From an uncultured Muribaculaceae bacterium (lineage in GTDB: Bacteria; Bacteroidota; Bacteroidia; Bacteroidales; Muribaculaceae), in the NCBI GenBank assembly GCA_944321875.1, contig CALUMX010000002.1:1-64000 (forward strand): DNA of 64,000 nucleotides, read 5' to 3'. The notes under the pieces were generated by a model. That model was not told where the DNA came from. It saw only the letters and a list, made by a program, of their open reading frames with translations, and did not search any database. Each line of letters opens with the position of its first letter. The first letter of the stretch is position 1. A program made the translations under genes and the position numbers. Shown here piece after piece: positions 62,714 to 64,000 of this stretch.

Positions 62714-64000
62714 TTAATAACCAAGACGAACAAGTGTTTGAACAGCGTCAGGAACTGTTGTTGTAGCTTCTGAGCTACGGAGACCCTTGTCAATCAAATA
62801 TTTCAACGTCATTTCAGTACGGTTAGTAAACAAGCCATCACCATAGATGCCATGGAGCAGGTCGTCGAATTGAACTGTGTTACCCCAGTTGTATTGGCCG
62901 AAGTATTTACCCATTTGAGCATAAGAGTCGAAAGAGTACGGGTGGTTGAGCAAACCAGAACGCTTGATCAAGTAAGCTTGCCATGGGCAGTTCATTTCAG
63001 GATAATCGTTAGGAGCACCGGCAATTGACGGGCCAATGATGTGAGCCTTGTATTGGATAGCAAGATTGATGAATGAAGCATAACCTGTAGGAGTATTGTA
63101 CTTCAAGTCAGTAGCAGCCTGACCTTCCCACAACAGGAAGCACATCGGAACCTGGCCTTTGAATACCTTTTCAGTACGAGTCAAACTTTCAAGAGAGAAT
63201 GATTGGAGGATAACCTTACCGTTAGTGTTACCTACATTAACCTTGCCATTCTTGTAGAACGGTTCGCTTGCAGGAGCCGGCTTAGTGATGATGTTCCAAC
63301 CACAGTTGTCCAATACCTCATATACACGCTGCTCGAAGTCAGACGGGTTCAACCAAGATTCCTTGAACTCAATGTAGATACCCGGGCGGTTGCCAGTATC
63401 CTGCGGGTCGTTAACATATTCAAAAGTATAATCCAAGCAATCGTAAGGCTTTTCCGGATCCCAAGTACCAGTGATTGTATAAACACGCTCACCGTTAGAA
63501 TCACGCTTCAACATCTTACCTTCTGCATACATAATCTGGTCTTGAAGAGCAGATACATATTGATGTTGCTCAGAGAAACCGTCTCTTGCCTGCTCAATGC
63601 TTGTTTCGTTGAACCAAGTACCTGCATCAAGCATCATCAACTCTTCATACATATAAGATTTTGCGTAATACGGACGGAATGAAGCCTTGTCGGCAGCAAC
63701 CAACTTCTCTGCCTCAGCCTCAGACACACCGTGCTTCATATAGAAAGCCTTACGTGTTTCCGGAACTGTCTCGCCGAATACGTTTTCAATATTAGTTGTA
63801 CGGCGCAAGTTGTCATCATGGTTGGCAAGAACCACACCATCTTTTGAACATTGCAAGTCGGATTCCAAATAGTCAGCACCCATTTCACGAGCCCAACGCC
63901 ATGCAGCCTCTGTTTCTTCCGGAGCCCAGAATGTGGTACCACGGTGAGCAACAACAGCATACATAGGAACGTAGTCACGCACCTTAGCCATCTCCGGTGA
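62714..64000 (-). CDS. Glycerophosphodiester phosphodiesterase family protein, 5' end cut by the window
   Basis: At least 429 residues; the frame stays open to the window edge. The Met at 63991 is probably internal because GDPDs like this are normally secreted and the motif starts only 13 residues later. Active-site blocks: VVAHRGTTFWAPEETEAAW (His-Arg, Glu), ADYLESDLQCSKDGVVL (ExD) and ANHDDNLRRTT (His). These bind the metal and cleave glycerophosphodiesters to sn-glycerol 3-phosphate and an alcohol. Insertions in the second half make it longer than a minimal GDPD (about 250). It is co-directional with the porin 52 bp downstream. Confidence 0.88.
   Translation of the reverse strand, partial: SPEMAKVRDYVPMYAVVAHRGTTFWAPEETEAAWRWAREMGADYLESDLQCSKDGVVLANHDDNLRRTTNIENVFGETVPETRKAFYMKHGVSEAEAEKLVAADKASFRPYYAKSYMYEELMMLDAGTWFNETSIEQARDGFSEQHQYVSALQDQIMYAEGKMLKRDSNGERVYTITGTWDPEKPYDCLDYTFEYVNDPQDTGNRPGIYIEFKESWLNPSDFEQRVYEVLDNCGWNIITKPAPASEPFYKNGKVNVGNTNGKVILQSFSLESLTRTEKVFKGQVPMCFLLWEGQAATDLKYNTPTGYASFINLAIQYKAHIIGPSIAGAPNDYPEMNCPWQAYLIKRSGLLNHPYSFDSYAQMGKYFGQYNWGNTVQFDDLLHGIYGDGLFTNRTEMTLKYLIDKGLRSSEATTTVPDAVQTLVRLGY

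Noticed and set aside
1..64000. tRNA genes, rRNA genes, CRISPR arrays, prophage or complete IS elements
   Set aside because: None could be supported: no cloverleaf-like runs in the intergenic gaps, no spaced direct repeats, no transposase or integrase frames.

Overview
The window is a 64 kb chromosomal segment of a Bacteroidota genome, order Bacteroidales, most like a gut commensal. The gene content fits this: formate-THF ligase, AdoCbl-dependent methylmalonyl-CoA mutase MutA/MutB, a DPP4-type S9 peptidase, OprO/OprP-like porins, type B L31 and a DUF349 protein. Many starts are also preceded by the Bacteroidota promoter signature, a -7 box TAnnTTTG, six times with a TTTG/-33 box 18-20 nt upstream. 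Family cannot be fixed from sequence alone; Muribaculaceae or Barnesiellaceae are guesses. No rRNA, tRNA, CRISPR array, prophage or complete insertion sequence was seen.

Layout. 0.2-4.0 kb: DEAD-box helicase, Sua5-type protein, B3/4 protein, and the mtnN-luxS pair of the activated-methyl cycle (AI-2 source). 4.0-9.8 kb (minus): AlbA_2 protein, BASS-like transporter, corrinoid adenosyltransferase, RecQ and a WcaJ-like sugar-phosphate transferase. 9.9-17.4 kb (minus): a DUF349 coiled-coil protein, then a five-gene glycan assembly operon (GT-C/ArnT-like, GT9, DUF5672, GT4, StrF-like GT2). 17.6-25 kb: fhs, small membrane protein, trigger factor, rodA, miaA and an unknown membrane protein. 25-40 kb: DPP4, rarA, FprA flavoprotein, prfA, pyrF, pgk, mutA-mutB, glycerate kinase, nucleoside phosphorylase and a small unknown protein.

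40.2-43.8 kb is an AT-richer accessory patch: a secreted esterase, a secreted M1-like metallopeptidase and decayed gene remnants. 43.8-51.1 kb (minus): PepD, then a galactose module (GH2 beta-galactosidase, galK, galM, a nucleotidyltransferase) with no galT. 51.4-64 kb: small outer-membrane barrel, hydroxyacid dehydrogenase, L31 with a candidate structured leader, two paralogous porins, the pabA / pabB-pabC folate module, a lipoprotein pair, an AAE-family transporter, and a GDPD-family phosphodiesterase cut by the window end.

The most interesting non-genic signals are: (i) a palindromic element that carries the promoter of the first gene, with a related copy at the DPP4 promoter; (ii) a fold-back element with perfect 22-bp terminal inverted repeats at 52903-53089; (iii) a hairpin at the predicted 5' end of the L31 mRNA; (iv) an unexplained 131-codon open frame without a usual start codon near 61 kb. 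I found no convincing wholly new multi-gene system. The best functional hypothesis is a galT-independent galactose route using the nucleotidyltransferase in the gal operon.
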